A stretch of 64,000 nucleotides of DNA from Lepisosteus oculatus (GCF_040954835.1 NC_090697.1:4600501-4664500), one strand, 5' to 3'. Positions 1-12,340 are shown, numbered from the stretch's first letter. Numbers and translations: made by a program. The notes: generated by a model from the letters alone, not told the origin.

Positions 1-275
1 TGCACCAGCGCACCTTGGACACGCCCCCCTGTCTTCAGCCCCGTATTCCTGCATGACGTTTCCCCAGTGTTTCCCCACTCCGTCGGACTGTGTCGTCCGC
101 ATAGGGCCCGGAAAGAACTGTTCGTTACAGAATGCAGAGCCCGGATGAGCGTCAGCGCCTGGTGTTTAAGGTGGGCTGGGAATGGGAAACAGGTGCACCG
201 AATAAAGTCTAGAGTGAAAGGGCTGGAGCACCCTTAAGGAGGGGGGACTATAATCGTGACAGTAACAGCATTTCG
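1..275 (+). mobile_element. LTR-retrotransposon relic (LTR end and polypurine-tract-like segment)
   Basis: GC-rich non-genic DNA. Around 100-130 it reads like the 3' end of a Ty3/gypsy-type LTR followed by leader sequence. The motif CCGCATAGGGCCC near 98 resembles CCGCATAGGGTCC near the end of the solo LTR at 50293-50687. Around 232-270 an AATAAA-bearing stretch is followed by a purine/G-run (GGAGGGGGGAC) and TAATCGTGACAG, which looks like a polypurine tract plus the start of a second LTR. It is cut off at about 276 by a Tc1-like fragment. No gag or pol coding is left. The LTR assignment is inference from layout and motifs, and the left edge lies outside the window. Confidence 0.4.
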
Positions 276-981
276 GAAAAGGAACATCATACCAACAGAA
301 TAATATGATGGTGGTAGTGTGATGATCTGGGGCTGTTTTGCTGCTTCAGGACATGGAAGACTTGCTGTAGTAAATGGAACCATGAATTCTGCTGTCTACC
401 AAAAAATCCTGAAGGAGAATGTCAGGCCATCTGTTCGTGACCTCAAGCTGAAGAGCACTTGGGTTCTGCAGCAGGACAATGATCCAAAACACACCAGCAA
501 GTCCACCTCTGAATGGCTTAAGAAAAACAAAATGAAGACTTTGGAGTGGCCTAGTCAAAGTCCTGACCTGAATCCGATTGAGATGGTGTGGCATGACCTT
601 AAAAAGCGGTTAAGGCTCGAAAACCCTCCAATTTGGCTGAATTACAACAATTCTTCAAAGATGAGTGGGCCAAAATTCCTCCACAGCGCTGTAAAAGACT
701 CATTGCCAGTTATCGCAAACGCTTGATTGCAGTTGTTGCTGCTAAGGTTGGCCCAACCAGTTATTAGGTTTAGGGGGCAGTCACTTTTTCACACAGGGCC
801 ATGTAGGTTTGGATTTTTTTTCCCTTAATAATAACTTTCATTTAAAAACTGCATTTTGTGTTTACCTGTGTTGTCTTTGTCTAATATTACAATTTGTTTG
901 ATGATCTGAAACATTTCAGTGTGACAAACATGCAAAAAAATAAGAAATCAGGAAGGGGGCAAAGACTTTTTCACACCACTG
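276..981 (+). pseudogene. Tc1-like transposon, 3' part with broken transposase
   Basis: The C-terminal half of a Tc1/mariner DDE transposase plus the right terminal repeat. The frame starting at 319 reads MMIWGCFAASG, then QQDNDPKHTS (second catalytic Asp) and SQSPDLNPIE (catalytic Glu). A one-base frameshift near 625 moves the remainder (LAELQQFFKDEW to VGPTSY, stop at about 765) into another frame, so it is not functional. The terminal repeat ends at about 981 with CACCACTG followed by TA, the usual Tc1 target. The N-terminal DNA-binding half and left terminal repeat are missing. Such elements move by cut-and-paste in the nucleus. Confidence 0.85.
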
Positions 982-983
982 TA

Positions 984-2679
984 TAACATGCTCTCCAGTG
1001 GATCAACTGTGTCTGGTTCGCGCATTATCTTGGACTGTCTCTATAACAGCATGAGGGAACGCTCTCAGGAGAGAGCTAGCCTGGCACACAGCACATTCCT
1101 TCACCTGTGGCAGAACACCCAAACCCAATCGCACAACCCAACAGGGCCCCCGATTCCTCCGATCATAGTATCTCTTCTGCTAGACCTCAGCAGTGTATGC
1201 ATGTGCAGTGGGAACAGCTGCAGGAGGTCCTGTGACTGGCCTGTGTGGAGGTCTGCACCATCTTGGACACTCTGAGTGACCTCTGACTTACCCTGACTTA
1301 CAAACACCATCCTATGAAGTGAAGGACCAGGATGCCTGCCCACCAGGCGGAGGTGGGAGAGCAGAAGGGAATGGAGTCTCCTCACAGAGCAATGGCGGCG
1401 GCAGGTGGAAGAGTGCGGTTTTGCTGGTCGACACCAGCAGCAAAACCACGCTTTCCTTCTGCTCTTCCATCTCTGTCCACTGGTGCTACGTCCCACTTCA
1501 GCATGAGATGACTGTAAGACTCAAAGACAGCATGTAATGGAAAGTTACTATGAAAGTGTTTTATCCTAAAAATGTTGTTTACGGGCAGAGCTGTGCTGCA
1601 GAAGCAGCTGGATACTTACCACAAGTACTTGGAAGTGATCATACAGCAGAGAAGAACCTGAGATGGGACAAATGCTGTGACACCATTTATAAAAAAAAGG
1701 TTAATAGAGACTCTTTTGTCTTAAGAAACTGGGCTCTTTTAGGGTAGAAAAACTTACTTTACTATATTAAAATTATTCTACAAGTCATTTATTAAAAGCA
1801 TCCTAACATACTGTTTCACTTGTTGGTTTGATAACAACAGCACCATTAATTGCAATAGGTTGTGAAAATTGCCATATAGCCATCATGACTGCTCATCCCA
1901 TAAAGGTTCAATGGGAATTCAATTCAAGCTTTATTATCCTCTGGGGGAAATACTGTATGTTTTACAGCACAGTCCAATACAACAATACAACAAGGAAGAC
2001 AAATATTAATGACAGAAAAAATGATACATTAGTGTTACAGGAAATAAGAGAGTTACTTTACATTGGTTTAGAGTGATATTGCAACAGGGATGAAAGATTT
2101 CCTGTGATTACTTTTACATCTGGGGATGCAGAGGTGTCTCTCAGATGTAGTGTAAATTTGCAGTGGAGAGGATTAGGCACACACAACATAAGGCTCTTGG
2201 CCTTCTTTACAACACTTAGTTTGTAGAGGATATACGATATAAGGCTACTTCATTTTCCCCGTGTACAGCATGCATGTCCAGATGTTGCTTATTGGCCACA
2301 CATGCTACTAGCCTTTGACTTTATGCTGTTTAATGCACACTGTGCTCTATAGACACGGACTCATGGTCCTCCCGGACTGGACTGCTCCAGTAACCTCTGA
2401 CCTTTCCCCTTTAAGGCTTACCTTTTTCCTCTCCTCTTCTGGAAAATTAATAGAGGTCCCCCCTTTACCCTTTTTTGCCTTATGCCTGTGTAGAGAAAGC
2501 CTCTTTCTATTTCTCTCGGGCCATTACCTACCTCCCTTCAGTGACTTGCATGCCCATTGTAAATGAAAAGTGTGAGCCTGATAGACCTCCTCAAGCCTGT
2601 TTTTTTTCCTCTTAATGCCTCCACAAGAGCTGAGCCCACCAAAATATGAATATACCATATGTTTCTATTTTCAGGGGTG
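984..2679. other. Unassigned intergenic stretch
   Basis: No supported gene. 1000-1540 is richer in G+C than its surroundings and has short open frames on both strands (up to 131 codons) with no recognisable domain; it could be decayed mobile DNA. Around 1915-1990 a segment resembling the 3' end of a fish interspersed repeat (AAGCTTTATTATCCTCTGGG) is seen, but it is too short to classify. Confidence 0.4.
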
Positions 2680-3212
2680 CATGCGGAGGATTACTGCACC
2701 ACTGAGCAACCTGCCAGGAGCACCAGAAGAAGTTGCAGATCGCACTCCTCCTGGCGTTGTTGATAACAAGTGCTTGCAAAGTGTGCGAATGGCTTGCTCC
2801 ACGAGACCACGTGGATGTGGAAGGGTGGTCCTGGTCATCTGGTTGCCCAGCCACTAACAGACTGACTTGAGCACCTGGGATCTAAAGTTGTGCCCCTACT
2901 CTAAGTGGATCCCCTGTGAGACCCCGCAACTAGGGCCTTGCATACTGTCTCCGCCTCCTGATCGGGCTGATCAATATGCTTCTGGCCAGTGCATAAAGTT
3001 GTCCGTGGCAGTTAAGATGAACCTGTTGCCCTGTGGCATATGGGGAAATGGGCCCAGGATATTCACAGCAATTCTCGTCATGGGTGCACTCACTGGAAAC
3101 TGTAGCAGGGCAGCTCCACACTGGTCCAGGTGCTCCTTCTTTAACTGGTTTGCCTGCAGTAGTGAGCCTGCATAGCCACAGAGTGGCTCATAGTGAGCCC
3201 AGAGGACCAATG
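2680..3212 (-). pseudogene. Ty3/gypsy integrase relic
   Basis: On the minus strand, roughly 3150 down to 2980 translates to residues similar to the gypsy integrase core: RIAVNILGPFP, then GNRFILTATDNFMHWPEAY (first catalytic Asp of the DDE core in VNILGPFP; second in TATDNF). After a frameshift, DQEAETVCKALVA follows at about 2965-2920. Further down, about 2770-2710, a third frame gives ECDLQLLLVLLAG, like the integrase segment before the C-terminal domain. Several frameshifts and stops make it a dead fragment of pol. It ends abruptly beside the TTAA-flanked MITE at 3216. Family assignment rests on remembered integrase motifs. Confidence 0.65.
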
Positions 3213-3215
3213 GTC

Positions 3216-3672
3216 TTAAAGGGGAACTGCAGTCCCAATTTCTCAGACTGGTTATTAAGTCTCGGTAACTAAATGAATTAATTTATGGTAACGCAAAAGT
3301 TGACAAATTCCAAATTAGGCACGAAATCGTGAACTTTGTGACAGTACTGGATAGTCGCCATGTGGTCGCCTGGTCTCCCCGCGAGTGAGAGTGAGAGTTT
3401 GTGAGACTTGTGATGTGCAGCGGCACTTCCTCCTCACCAGTCAGGCCCTTCCTCCTCACCAGTCACTGTAGTGGCTAATGTACTGCAATACACAAGCAAA
3501 TAAGTACAGGTTGTGCAACAGACGTGTCACCACAGAAATGTTCCAACATGATCTATATGCAGAGTTAACAAGTAAGTTGTATTAGTCGGCAAAACCATCT
3601 CAAAATCGAGAGCAATATTTCTACTGTTACAGTAGAAAATTCAATATTTCTAGCTTTACAGGTCCCCTTTAA
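3216..3672. mobile_element. piggyBac-type MITE with TTAA ends
   Basis: A 457-bp non-coding element bounded by TTAA on both sides (3216-3219 and 3669-3672). Its ends are inverted: left AAAGGGGAACTGCAGT against the reverse complement of the right end, AAAGGGGACCTGTAAAG. TTAA duplication with G-rich short inverted ends is the hallmark of piggyBac superfamily insertions, and the lack of any transposase makes this a non-autonomous derivative. It contains a tandemly echoed 17-base stretch near 3425-3470 (CTTCCTCCTCACCAGTCA twice). Confidence 0.75.
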
Positions 3673-6600
3673 AGTTGTAGGCATCACAATTGGTCCCTGC
3701 ACTTTGCTAGAGACATGCTTCAGCTTGACCTGCTGACCCAACCCTTCTGTGACACTCCCACCCTACAGTATAGCAGATGTGAGAGTGCCTCAGCTGGAGC
3801 CTCCAGCAGGAGGAGCTGCAGCTGGAGAGCTGAATTCACGGGCAAGTAGCAACTGGGGTCAAGACTGACCAAATCCCAGCACAGGAACTGCATAGCACAC
3901 AAAGAGATGACTGAAAAGTGCCTCGTGCAGCTCCAGTCTGCGATCAATCGGGCACATTTCTCATGGACAGTGATCCTGACACCACGAAGGACAATTATTA
4001 AAACTAATGGGCAAGAACTGATAATTCCTTGCATTTGTACTGTATAGCACCTTTCATCCCAAAGGACCTCGAAGTTTTTTGTAGTATGGAAGTGATCCAC
4101 TTCACTTCACTAGTCTGTAGCAATGATCTGGGTTCTGTGCAATAATCATTATGCTCCGGGAGCACGTCTTTCAAACACAGGGTCTCTGGTGATATAACCT
4201 AATTATTTTTGGAGGAAATTGCAAAGGAAATTGGTGCTAAAGTAGTTGAGCTAATAACTGTTTACAGCTGTTACTGTTGCTATGAGATGGATGTGGATGC
4301 CAGGGTGCATGACTTGATAAAGAGCTTGAGTTCTGTTTCAGTGCTCTGCTTTATTCCTAGAACCCTCACTAGCAATTTTAAGTGCTACACTGTTCTTTTT
4401 TTGTATTTCTGCTACATACAATCTATTCTTGTAAAGTTATATCCAACTATTTAATCATCAACAGCATTATTCATATGAGTTCTGTATCATGATTTTCTTT
4501 AATGCTAAAGTGGCTTTTTAATGACTATTGGCTGGAAAAACAGTGGAGTAGGGTTGTCATTTGGTTCCATGAGGACTAGATACAGTACTCTGAAACAGGA
4601 TAGACTTTTCAAGTTTCCTCTGAATTTAAAGACATGCGACCTCTGGTGAATTGATACTGATGCAGTATGACCAGACAAGATTAATTGTGCTCCTCTACTT
4701 TTTTATGACAATAAAAATACATTCAAATAAATATATGTATTATTTTGTTATTCCTTTGTTTGTTTGTTTTTGATTTACCCATATTTGATTTTCCCATATT
4801 TTAGATTTACAATACTAAACACCTGCTAATTTTGGTCTTGATTGATTGGAAAGTCTGCTTAAAATATGCATTGTAAATTAACAGGAGAGCGGTAAAATTA
4901 AAATGTGAATAATTGCAAAAATAAACAATGAAACAAAATGTATTTGACAATTCATTCTGGATTTGTTTTGGCAGGGTGTGTGGATGGAAAACTATGGAAT
5001 TGTCTTGGTGACATGGAATTAATTACACAACATGTATATAACAAATATTTATTCATTGCTTTTTCTTAATCCGGGAGAAACTTTAAAACTCGTCTAAACC
5101 CTAAACAACTCTTGGAATTTAAGAGCCAAGGGGCAACCCCCTTGTCTTCAGGCCAAACACTAAAATCTCAATAAAGTTTCCCTGTTTCAACAGAAGAAAG
5201 GCACATCTAATGTCTGCGCAAGCGCACAACTACATCAGGTGACAGGGGCATGACTCGATAAACAGGAAACAAGCAGATAAGTGAGCTGGGCTGCAAGATC
5301 AGGGTAAGAAAAATATTGTGATGTCAGTCACTTAAAACGTAATAATATCCAAGAAAGCCACGTACATCTTCATGTATTTGTGCACGTAAAGCATAATTGT
5401 TGAGACTTGCCAAACTGCCGAATCCAATTTTCACTCTACGTAGGTGGGAGTGATCGTGTAGAAAATGTGTAAAATGCTTCATATACTGTAACACCGGTGT
5501 GTTTGCGCTTGAGCTGCTTTACGCTAACGTTTCAGTGTAAAAGTGTCTGTTGACTTCAGTTGCCGAGTATTTCTTGGAAGCGAGGATAGTAAAATGTAGT
5601 TTTCTTTATTTGTGTCGAGCGCGTAGTTCCGCATTTTATTTATCAAGGGACTTTGTGTTTGCCTGACTGACAGGCAGGTGTGTCACTCGACGTAAGAGGT
5701 CAAATGAATAAGGTGCTTTCGTATGACTTCAGACTGAAGTTACAGCAGCTGATTTATTAAAAATAAGTTATTCCCCTTTTTTTCATTGTGATTGAAAAAA
5801 TATGGACCGTTGTCTTTTTTTCCCCCTTCGTAATAAATGTACGTCACTGAGCTTTTCAGTCTAGTTAATACAATGGTCCAGATCAGATCGCACCGACCGT
5901 GTCCAGGTTTTTACTTCTCTAAATGTGGTAGGACCCTCTGTAATAGTCGCATCGTACTTGGCTATTTGCAGTTATTCAATTACGCAATTTCAGAGCGCTT
6001 TGAGGTGCGTCAGACACTGTGGTCCCAAAGGAAAGGGGATTCCTGAAGCGGTGTAATGGGATCATACTTGACTTCTCTGACTGAAAAGACAAATCACTGT
6101 TGTTTAATAGAGGAACTGAAACAACATGTGTGTAACACCATCACCACCCCCCACAATACTTTTATTTGCTGAATCAATGCCAAACGAGCATGCACAGAAG
6201 ACTCCACGTCTTTAATTAAATTAATTAATTTAACTTCAATTAAATTACGCAAACTATAATTGTGTTATCCAGAATGTGTTTTATTTCTAAAGACACATTA
6301 AAAATGGAATGTTTTTAAATATAACTTAAGGCCTGATTATATTTAGGGTTTAGCCTGAGAATGTCAGACTTGCCTGTTCTGAAAAATGTAGATTCAGGTT
6401 GTCCGGTTCTCTCAGGCAATAAAGAGTAAAATGTCACCAAATGTCTAGTACAGGGGATCCTAGTGCCATTGGTGCCAGTCTTGGTAAGGTCAACACGCAC
6501 TTGCCAGTTTTCATTCGTGCCTCGTACCCCGAATGAAACCTTATTTTCTTCTGCTCAGACGTTTGGGATTTTGTTTTGCTGCTTATGAAATGCTGTGCTT

Positions 6601-6990
6601 GCTTGTGTAACTGAGGGCTCGGCTGGCACAGAACCAGCTGGCACGTGGGTCTCCAGGATGAGGTGTAGGAGCACCTGGCCTAGCAGAAGGTAGTTTGGTA
6701 AGCTGCACCCTTTCAGTGGTCTGAGCTGTACCGTTCATACGGATGGCAGGAAGGTTAAGAATGTGGAAAGAAAGGAGTGTATTGTGAGGGATCCGGCATT
6801 TTAACCAACCTGAGGAATGTAAAATGTCCTTATTCTGACAATCTTGTGAAGGACTGTTTTGTGGCGACTTTTTCATCTAAATATAATTTCGGAGTCCTAG
6901 CTAAAGATATCTGGGCCTTGGCATTCATGAGTAGTCAAGTTGTTAGTAGTTATGTTTATTAAAGGCATTCTAGAGGATTAGTTCCAGTAA
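3673..6990. other. Intergenic, largely unique DNA; possible CpG-enriched promoter-like patch
   Basis: No supported coding gene. 4200-5100 is AT-rich and featureless. 5200-5720 contains more CpG than its surroundings and a few potential splice donors (for example CGAC|GTAAGAG near 5690), so it is one candidate for the unseen non-coding first exon and promoter of STX7. That is only inference. 6204-6250 is an AT-only near-palindrome built on TTAATTAA. Confidence 0.3.
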
Positions 6991-7130
6991 GAGCTGCATC
7001 AGCATGCGTAGGCTGCAAAGTAACAGGTAACAGGTTTATTCTGTAATGAAAAAAAACGAAACAACTTTTCCGAAATGTTGTTTCCTTTCTTTTCTTTTCA
7101 GCACAGAATAAACCTGTTACCTGTTACCTG
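6991..7130. repeat. Foldback repeat, copy 1
   Basis: A short inverted-repeat element. The left arm near 7023-7048 (GGTAACAGGTTTATTCTG) is matched by CAGAATAAACCTGTTACC near 7105-7122, with a shorter inner stem (GAAACAAC / GTTGTTTC). It begins with GAGCTGCATCAGCATGCGTA, which also begins the copy at 39392, showing the two belong to one family. It has no coding capacity and is probably a MITE or foldback transposon. Confidence 0.7.
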
Positions 7131-8519
7131 TCTTATCAGGGTTGCCTGTCAAAAGCTGAATTCCTCCATAATCTTTTTATTGTCTTAAAACTTCATGATC
7201 ACACTTAATTGAGAAGAGGCCATTTGCCTAAGCTAACCATTGTGATGGTAAGAAGCTAATTGACCCAGATATCTTTCCAGCTGTGTTGTGAAAGTGAGGG
7301 TATTAACCTGTACAACTGTACAAGATGGCTGGTCAGCTTGTTCCATACTCCCACAACCTTTTGTGTAAAGTAGTGCTTCCTGTTCTGAGCTTTAAATGCT
7401 CTTCTGTGCAGTTTCCTCTTATTTCTCCCTCTGGTTCATGTTTCACTGTTGATTCTGAAGAAGTCCAGTGCATGGCTTTTTGCCTGTGTCGAGGATTTTC
7501 AATATGTGGGTCAGGTCTCGCCACAGTAATATCAAGAGTAGTAATATCTTTTTTGTAACTTGCAATATTCTGAGTGAGGTCTTACAAGTTCATTATAAAA
7601 TTTTGATGTGTAACATCCCTTGATTCCTTGATTAAAATTCTATGCTTTTAACTAATCTTAATATTTATTGACTGATTTGTTTACCTTTTTTTATTTATTC
7701 CTGTATATATTGTAAATATGAAATAAAAATGAATATTTTATCAAGATTTTTTTTATAACTAGCCTTTTCTAGCACAATGTAACCATAGCTTGTTTTTGCT
7801 ACTGAAAGCATGGGAGTTTAGGCCAGGTCACACAGAGGCACCAGAGACAGCAGACTGGACTTAATCGGCCTGGGTGATCACCCTCTCACTGTATGTTGTG
7901 TAAAGAGCTACAAGGCACAATCACAGAGGTGTGTGCAAAATTATTTAGTTAGGATTGGAGGAGCTTTTGATACTTATACATTATTCACTATAGTGACACA
8001 CAAGTGATAGGTGGTTCATGTAAAAAAAATTCGATGAGGTTCATGTGTCTTGATATGGGGCTTGAGAGCGAGGTTCCCTCTCCAAGTTCCCCCTGACCCC
8101 TATAGGAGCTCTGCTTCTGCCCAGAGCATTCCAAGAGCCGTTGCTTAGCAACCCAGATAGTGGCCCTCTTGTTCAGCTCTTCTCTCCCAGCACACCATGA
8201 GCCGTCTCCTCTCAGACCTGTCTCCCCCTCACAAGCCTGTCTTTCTCTCCGAGCCTCACAAACCCTCGCTGCCTGCATGTGATGCTCTGCACATGATGCA
8301 TCAGGTCTTGAATTTTATAGTCACCTGTTTCAATTTCATGGGCTTCTTCTACAGTGTTTTCTCTTCTTCCTATTCTGGTTTAATTTGAAAATGTTACTAT
8401 CAGTGGTTGTAAATCGGTAGGAGCTGGAGCTCAGTGTGAATGAGAGAGAATCGCTGTGTGATGTGCACCAGTTTGCTTTACTGTGACATTTGTGTAAGGC
8501 TCAATGTCAGTGTAATGTC
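7131..8519. other. Unassigned intergenic stretch
   Basis: No gene or confident repeat. Open frames here (up to 96 codons) lack domains and look like chance. Confidence 0.4.
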
Positions 8520-8651
8520 GGCGCATTTGCAGTCTACATTGGTGGTGGTGGTGGAGGGGAGTCCCCATTACCTGTAAAGCGCTTTGAGTGGAGTGTCCAG
8601 AAAAAGCGCTATATAAGTGTAAGCAATTATTATTATTATTATTATTATTAC
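8520..8651 (+). repeat. 5S-derived SINE, 3' tail fragment
   Basis: This matches the last ~130 bases of the full copy at 60653-61227: a GGTGGTGGTGG run, CCCATTACCTGTAAAGCGC, TTTGAGTGGAGTGTCCAG, GCTATATAAGTGTAAGCAA and an (ATT)n tail. The 5S-like head is absent, as expected of a 5'-truncated retrotransposed copy. Confidence 0.8.
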
Positions 8652-8945
8652 TGCAGTTGGTGACATGCTATCAAGGTAATTTAGAAAAATCATTTTAAGC
8701 CTCATACACCACAATCATACATGATTAGGCCTTCCCTATTCTTGAACCATTTCCACTCTAATGCACCAGTTGGGTGTGTGGGGTCTCACAGTCTGACTCT
8801 AATTTCCCACTAGCCCTAGCACAAGCTTTTGGTGCAGCAGAGTTTGCCACTGTCCTGTCTGGAAGGTGCTGGCGCTGTCTGCCCCTGAGTGACAGTGATC
8901 GAACCCTGGGTCAAGGGGGCGGGGCACAGATACTTGTGTTGCATG

Positions 8946-10246
8946 CAGTGGGTATTGAAAGTCCTCACCCCCTTTCAAAGTTTGTACCTTTACAAACCGC
9001 AACTCGCATTAGCCAAGTGAAAATACAATTCTGAAACATTCTGAAAATGTATTAATATTACAACAGTAAAATACCTTATTTGGATTAGTGAACACCCCCC
9101 TTACAATTGCATTTAAAAACTTGCTCAGGTATAACCAATCACCTTATAGATCACACAACAAACTAATTGGCTCCTACCTATGATCAGCTGTGGTGATTTT
9201 TGATTAGTCCAGAATAAAAGCAGCTGTTTCTAGAGGATTCCACTGCTTGGAAATGCATTTCAAAGCAAAGTATCCACTATGGGCAGAAGGGTGCTTTGAA
9301 AAGAACTTTGAGATAAAGTTGTGGAAGGCACAGGTCAGGAGATGGGTATAAAAAGATTTCAGAGGCTTCGTTAATCTCATGGAGCACAGCAGACCATCAG
9401 TGAGAAGTGAAATATGGCACCACCCAGACCTTGCCTAGATCAGGCCATCCCTCCAAACTGGACAACCGAGCTAGAAAGAGACTGATCAGAGAGGCTACCA
9501 AGAGACCTATGGCAACTTTGAACGAGCTACAGGCCTTTATGGCAAAACTGGTCATATGGGAGGGTGGCAAGAAAAAAAGCCACTCCTTAAAAAAAGACAC
9601 ATCATGTCTCGTTTATGTTTTGCTAAAAAGCACCTTAAAGATGCTGTGGTCAGATATGACCAAAATCAAACTTATTGGCCAGAATGCAAAACGGTACATC
9701 TGACGAAAACCCAATACATCTTTCCATCCAGAGAACACCAGTCCTACAGTAAAGCATGCTGGTGGCAGCATCCTGTTGTGGGGGTGTTTCTCTTCAGCTG
9801 GGACTGGGGCACTTGTCAGGATAGAAGGGAAGATGGATATACAGCACAGGCAAATTCTTGAAGAAAACCTGAAGCCTTCAGCCAAAGCATTGACAATAGG
9901 AAGATGGTTCACCTTTCAACAAGACAATGACCCAAAGCACACCGCCAAAGCAACCGTACAGTGGCTGAAGGACTGGAAGGTGAATGTCCTTGAGTGGCCT
10001 AGTCAGAGCCCCCGATCAATCCCATCACAAATCTGGAGGGCAGTCCATCAACGGTCACCATGCAGTTTGACTGAGCTTGATCAATTTTTTTCCAGAAATT
10101 TTGCTTTCTTTTTTCACTTGGATGTTGCAAGGTACAATTTGAAAATAAAACTGGAAAAAGTCTGATTTTATTTGTCTTCTTTTGGGGCTTTGGGACAACA
10201 AAAGGTGAAAATTCTGAAAGGGGGTGGTGACTTTCTATACCCACTG
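8946..10246 (+). mobile_element. Tc1-like transposon, 1.3 kb, inactivated
   Basis: Terminal inverted repeats bound the element: CAGTGGGTATTGAAAGTC at 8946, and the reverse complement of the right end, CAGTGGGTATAGAAAGTC, at 10246 (TA on the right, TG on the left). Inside, broken pieces of a Tc1 transposase lie in different frames: helix-turn-helix half near 9407-9545 (PRSGHPSKLDNRARKRLIRE), then 9776-10020 with [13 protein letters not shown] and [11 protein letters not shown]. The region of the DDE Glu is disrupted (SQSPRSIP instead of the usual SPDLNPIE). Compared with the longer copy at 40504-42089 it has lost about 250-300 bases of the 3' part. Non-functional. Confidence 0.85.
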
Positions 10247-12261
10247 TATGTAGCTCATAGGTAACCACAATTGACAAAAATATTGCAATTTATTCACAGG
10301 AAAAAAATAATTTATTAATGTGATTTAAACATGTTTTTGGCTTTATGAAAAGGTACGAGCTGGAGTGTAACCGGCTCAAGGCACAGCCAGGCCAAATTAT
10401 TAGTCTTTGTAGCATCAGACAGACTGTAGGAGCACATTCAGGACAGTGAAGACCATCTCTGCAGCCTCTTACTGTTTTCCTAACGCTTCAAGTTAAGGTG
10501 TTTACACACACCATGAGCAAATTAAGCTTTATAAGTGAAAATGCAATTGAGGATTCAATATGATAAAAAAGTGATCATCAGTAAAATGATTTTTTAAATT
10601 CTTAACGGGCATGTAAATTGTTTTTAGGTCATGTGGAGGTGCGGGGGTGTTTAGTAATCCCACAGCAGGCTGTTTCAGATTGAGACATATGGGAGCTGAG
10701 CTCTGGATCCAATTAATCACATCTTACTACACCAGGATCTAGATCATTGAAATAAATCGGTCGGCCTCAACTGCAGTATTCTGCCCTCATCTCTACTCTG
10801 CCTGTGGTCTGCTAAACCGTTCACACTCTAAACACCTTTCCCTGATTGCCTACCTGTCTGTATATCCTGTACTTGAAGATTTTTAATTGTTAATGAAAAT
10901 ATAAATATTAAATTGCTAATAGCAGGCCTCCTAAATTGGCTAGCCACATATGATTTTGCAACTTTTTCCTTCATCCTTGATTTCCACTGTAGCTGAGTGA
11001 CTTGCAAATTATCGTGAACTGAAATGGAGTACAGTCTGACTTATTGCCACAAAGTACCAGAAAAATACCTCGAAGTACAGTCGTGTGCTACAAACTGCAT
11101 TATTAACCAAATAAATCTGACAAGTGCAGCTCTCCCTGCCCCTGCTGGTATCTGATCCCAGTCGCTGATTGGCTCCAAGCACACACGGGACACCACCATC
11201 ACTCCAAAAGATCACTCCAGGTCCTGGGCCAGGGCAGGGTTTGACACTTCCTGGATTTCAGAGGGCGGTGACGTCACTTCTGGAACTCATGCAGCACACT
11301 AAGCTGTGTAACATAAGCACCACAAAAAGATTAGTTTTAGCCGACGTACAGTAAAGTATGGTTTCTTTGCAGTACGATATTGTTCCGATTAGCTGAGAAT
11401 GTCTGTTTTGTGGTCATGTTTAGCAGCTCTATATTGATTACTGGGACTAGTGTCTGGCGAGTTGGTGAAATGCTGTAGTTAATCCTATTAGTGTAATTAT
11501 GTATTAATTTGTACCTACAGTTAATTAAGTAAAATAACTAAAACTCCATCGATGTATGTAGAAGACATAAGAAGACAGTCACAATTTTGTATTTAATCTC
11601 ATGACTGCTGACTTTCTTGCCTATGTACCATATTTTATCAAATTTAATTTTAAATGTTATTAAACAGGATTTTTATAGGGATTTTAAATAGTTAAACATT
11701 AGTCATGCTTTATTGGCACTTCTTTAAATCAGAAAAAAGCTTGAACAACCAGATTATATTTAATATTTAGGAACTCATAATTATTTCCTTAATATTTCCA
11801 ATCCATCCTTTGCTATTTTGGAACTACTTTGGAACCTCAAAAGAATGATTATTTCAGTAGGATTGTGGGTAGATTGGTTTATTCTGCAAGTCAATGAATT
11901 TGTCAAATATTATCAGCTCTGTAGTTCTTCTGCGTGGGTTTGATGCACTGCAAAATGTGGAATGGCTTTGGCCCACTTGAACTGATGCTGATATTTTTAT
12001 AAAGGGAAAATAATTAACAATAATATCAGTCAATCCCTATCAAATCTAAAAAGGATTGAAGTTCGAGTGTTTTTAACTCTTTTTAAGAATAATGAAGTAT
12101 ACCGCAAAATCCTGAACTGGCAAATACTGCTCAGTTCTAGCAGAAGTCTGTTATTTTATCATTACACAGATTCATGTTCTTTAGACAGTGAAAGGGACAG
12201 ATACTTTGGTTAAAGTGTGTGGTGACTGTAGTCACATTTTACATGTCATATCATGTAATTT
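10247..12261. other. Unassigned intergenic stretch
   Basis: AT-rich DNA without a supported gene. No repeat could be named with confidence. Confidence 0.4.
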
Positions 12262-12340
12262 ACCAAACCGCTTACCGGCAAGCAACGAGCACAAGGCAGG
12301 GTACACCCTGGACGGGACGCCAGTCCATCTCAGGGCAAGT
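12262..12340 (-). repeat. tRNA-derived (V-SINE-like) SINE fragment
   Basis: GGCAGGGTACACCCTGGACG and GACGCCAGTCCATC match the body of the minus-strand SINE at 28189-28530 and, in reverse complement, the + copy at 36973-37292. Only a central ~80-base piece remains, abutting a 5S-derived SINE in the same orientation. Confidence 0.6.

Noticed and set aside
6204..6250. TTAATTAA palindrome as an origin or transposon end
   Set aside because: Simple AT-rich self-complementarity with no inverted partner or duplication.
9776..10165. Functional Tc1 transposase
   Set aside because: Only the catalytic centre is in this frame, the Glu-bearing motif is disrupted, and N-terminal parts are in other frames.
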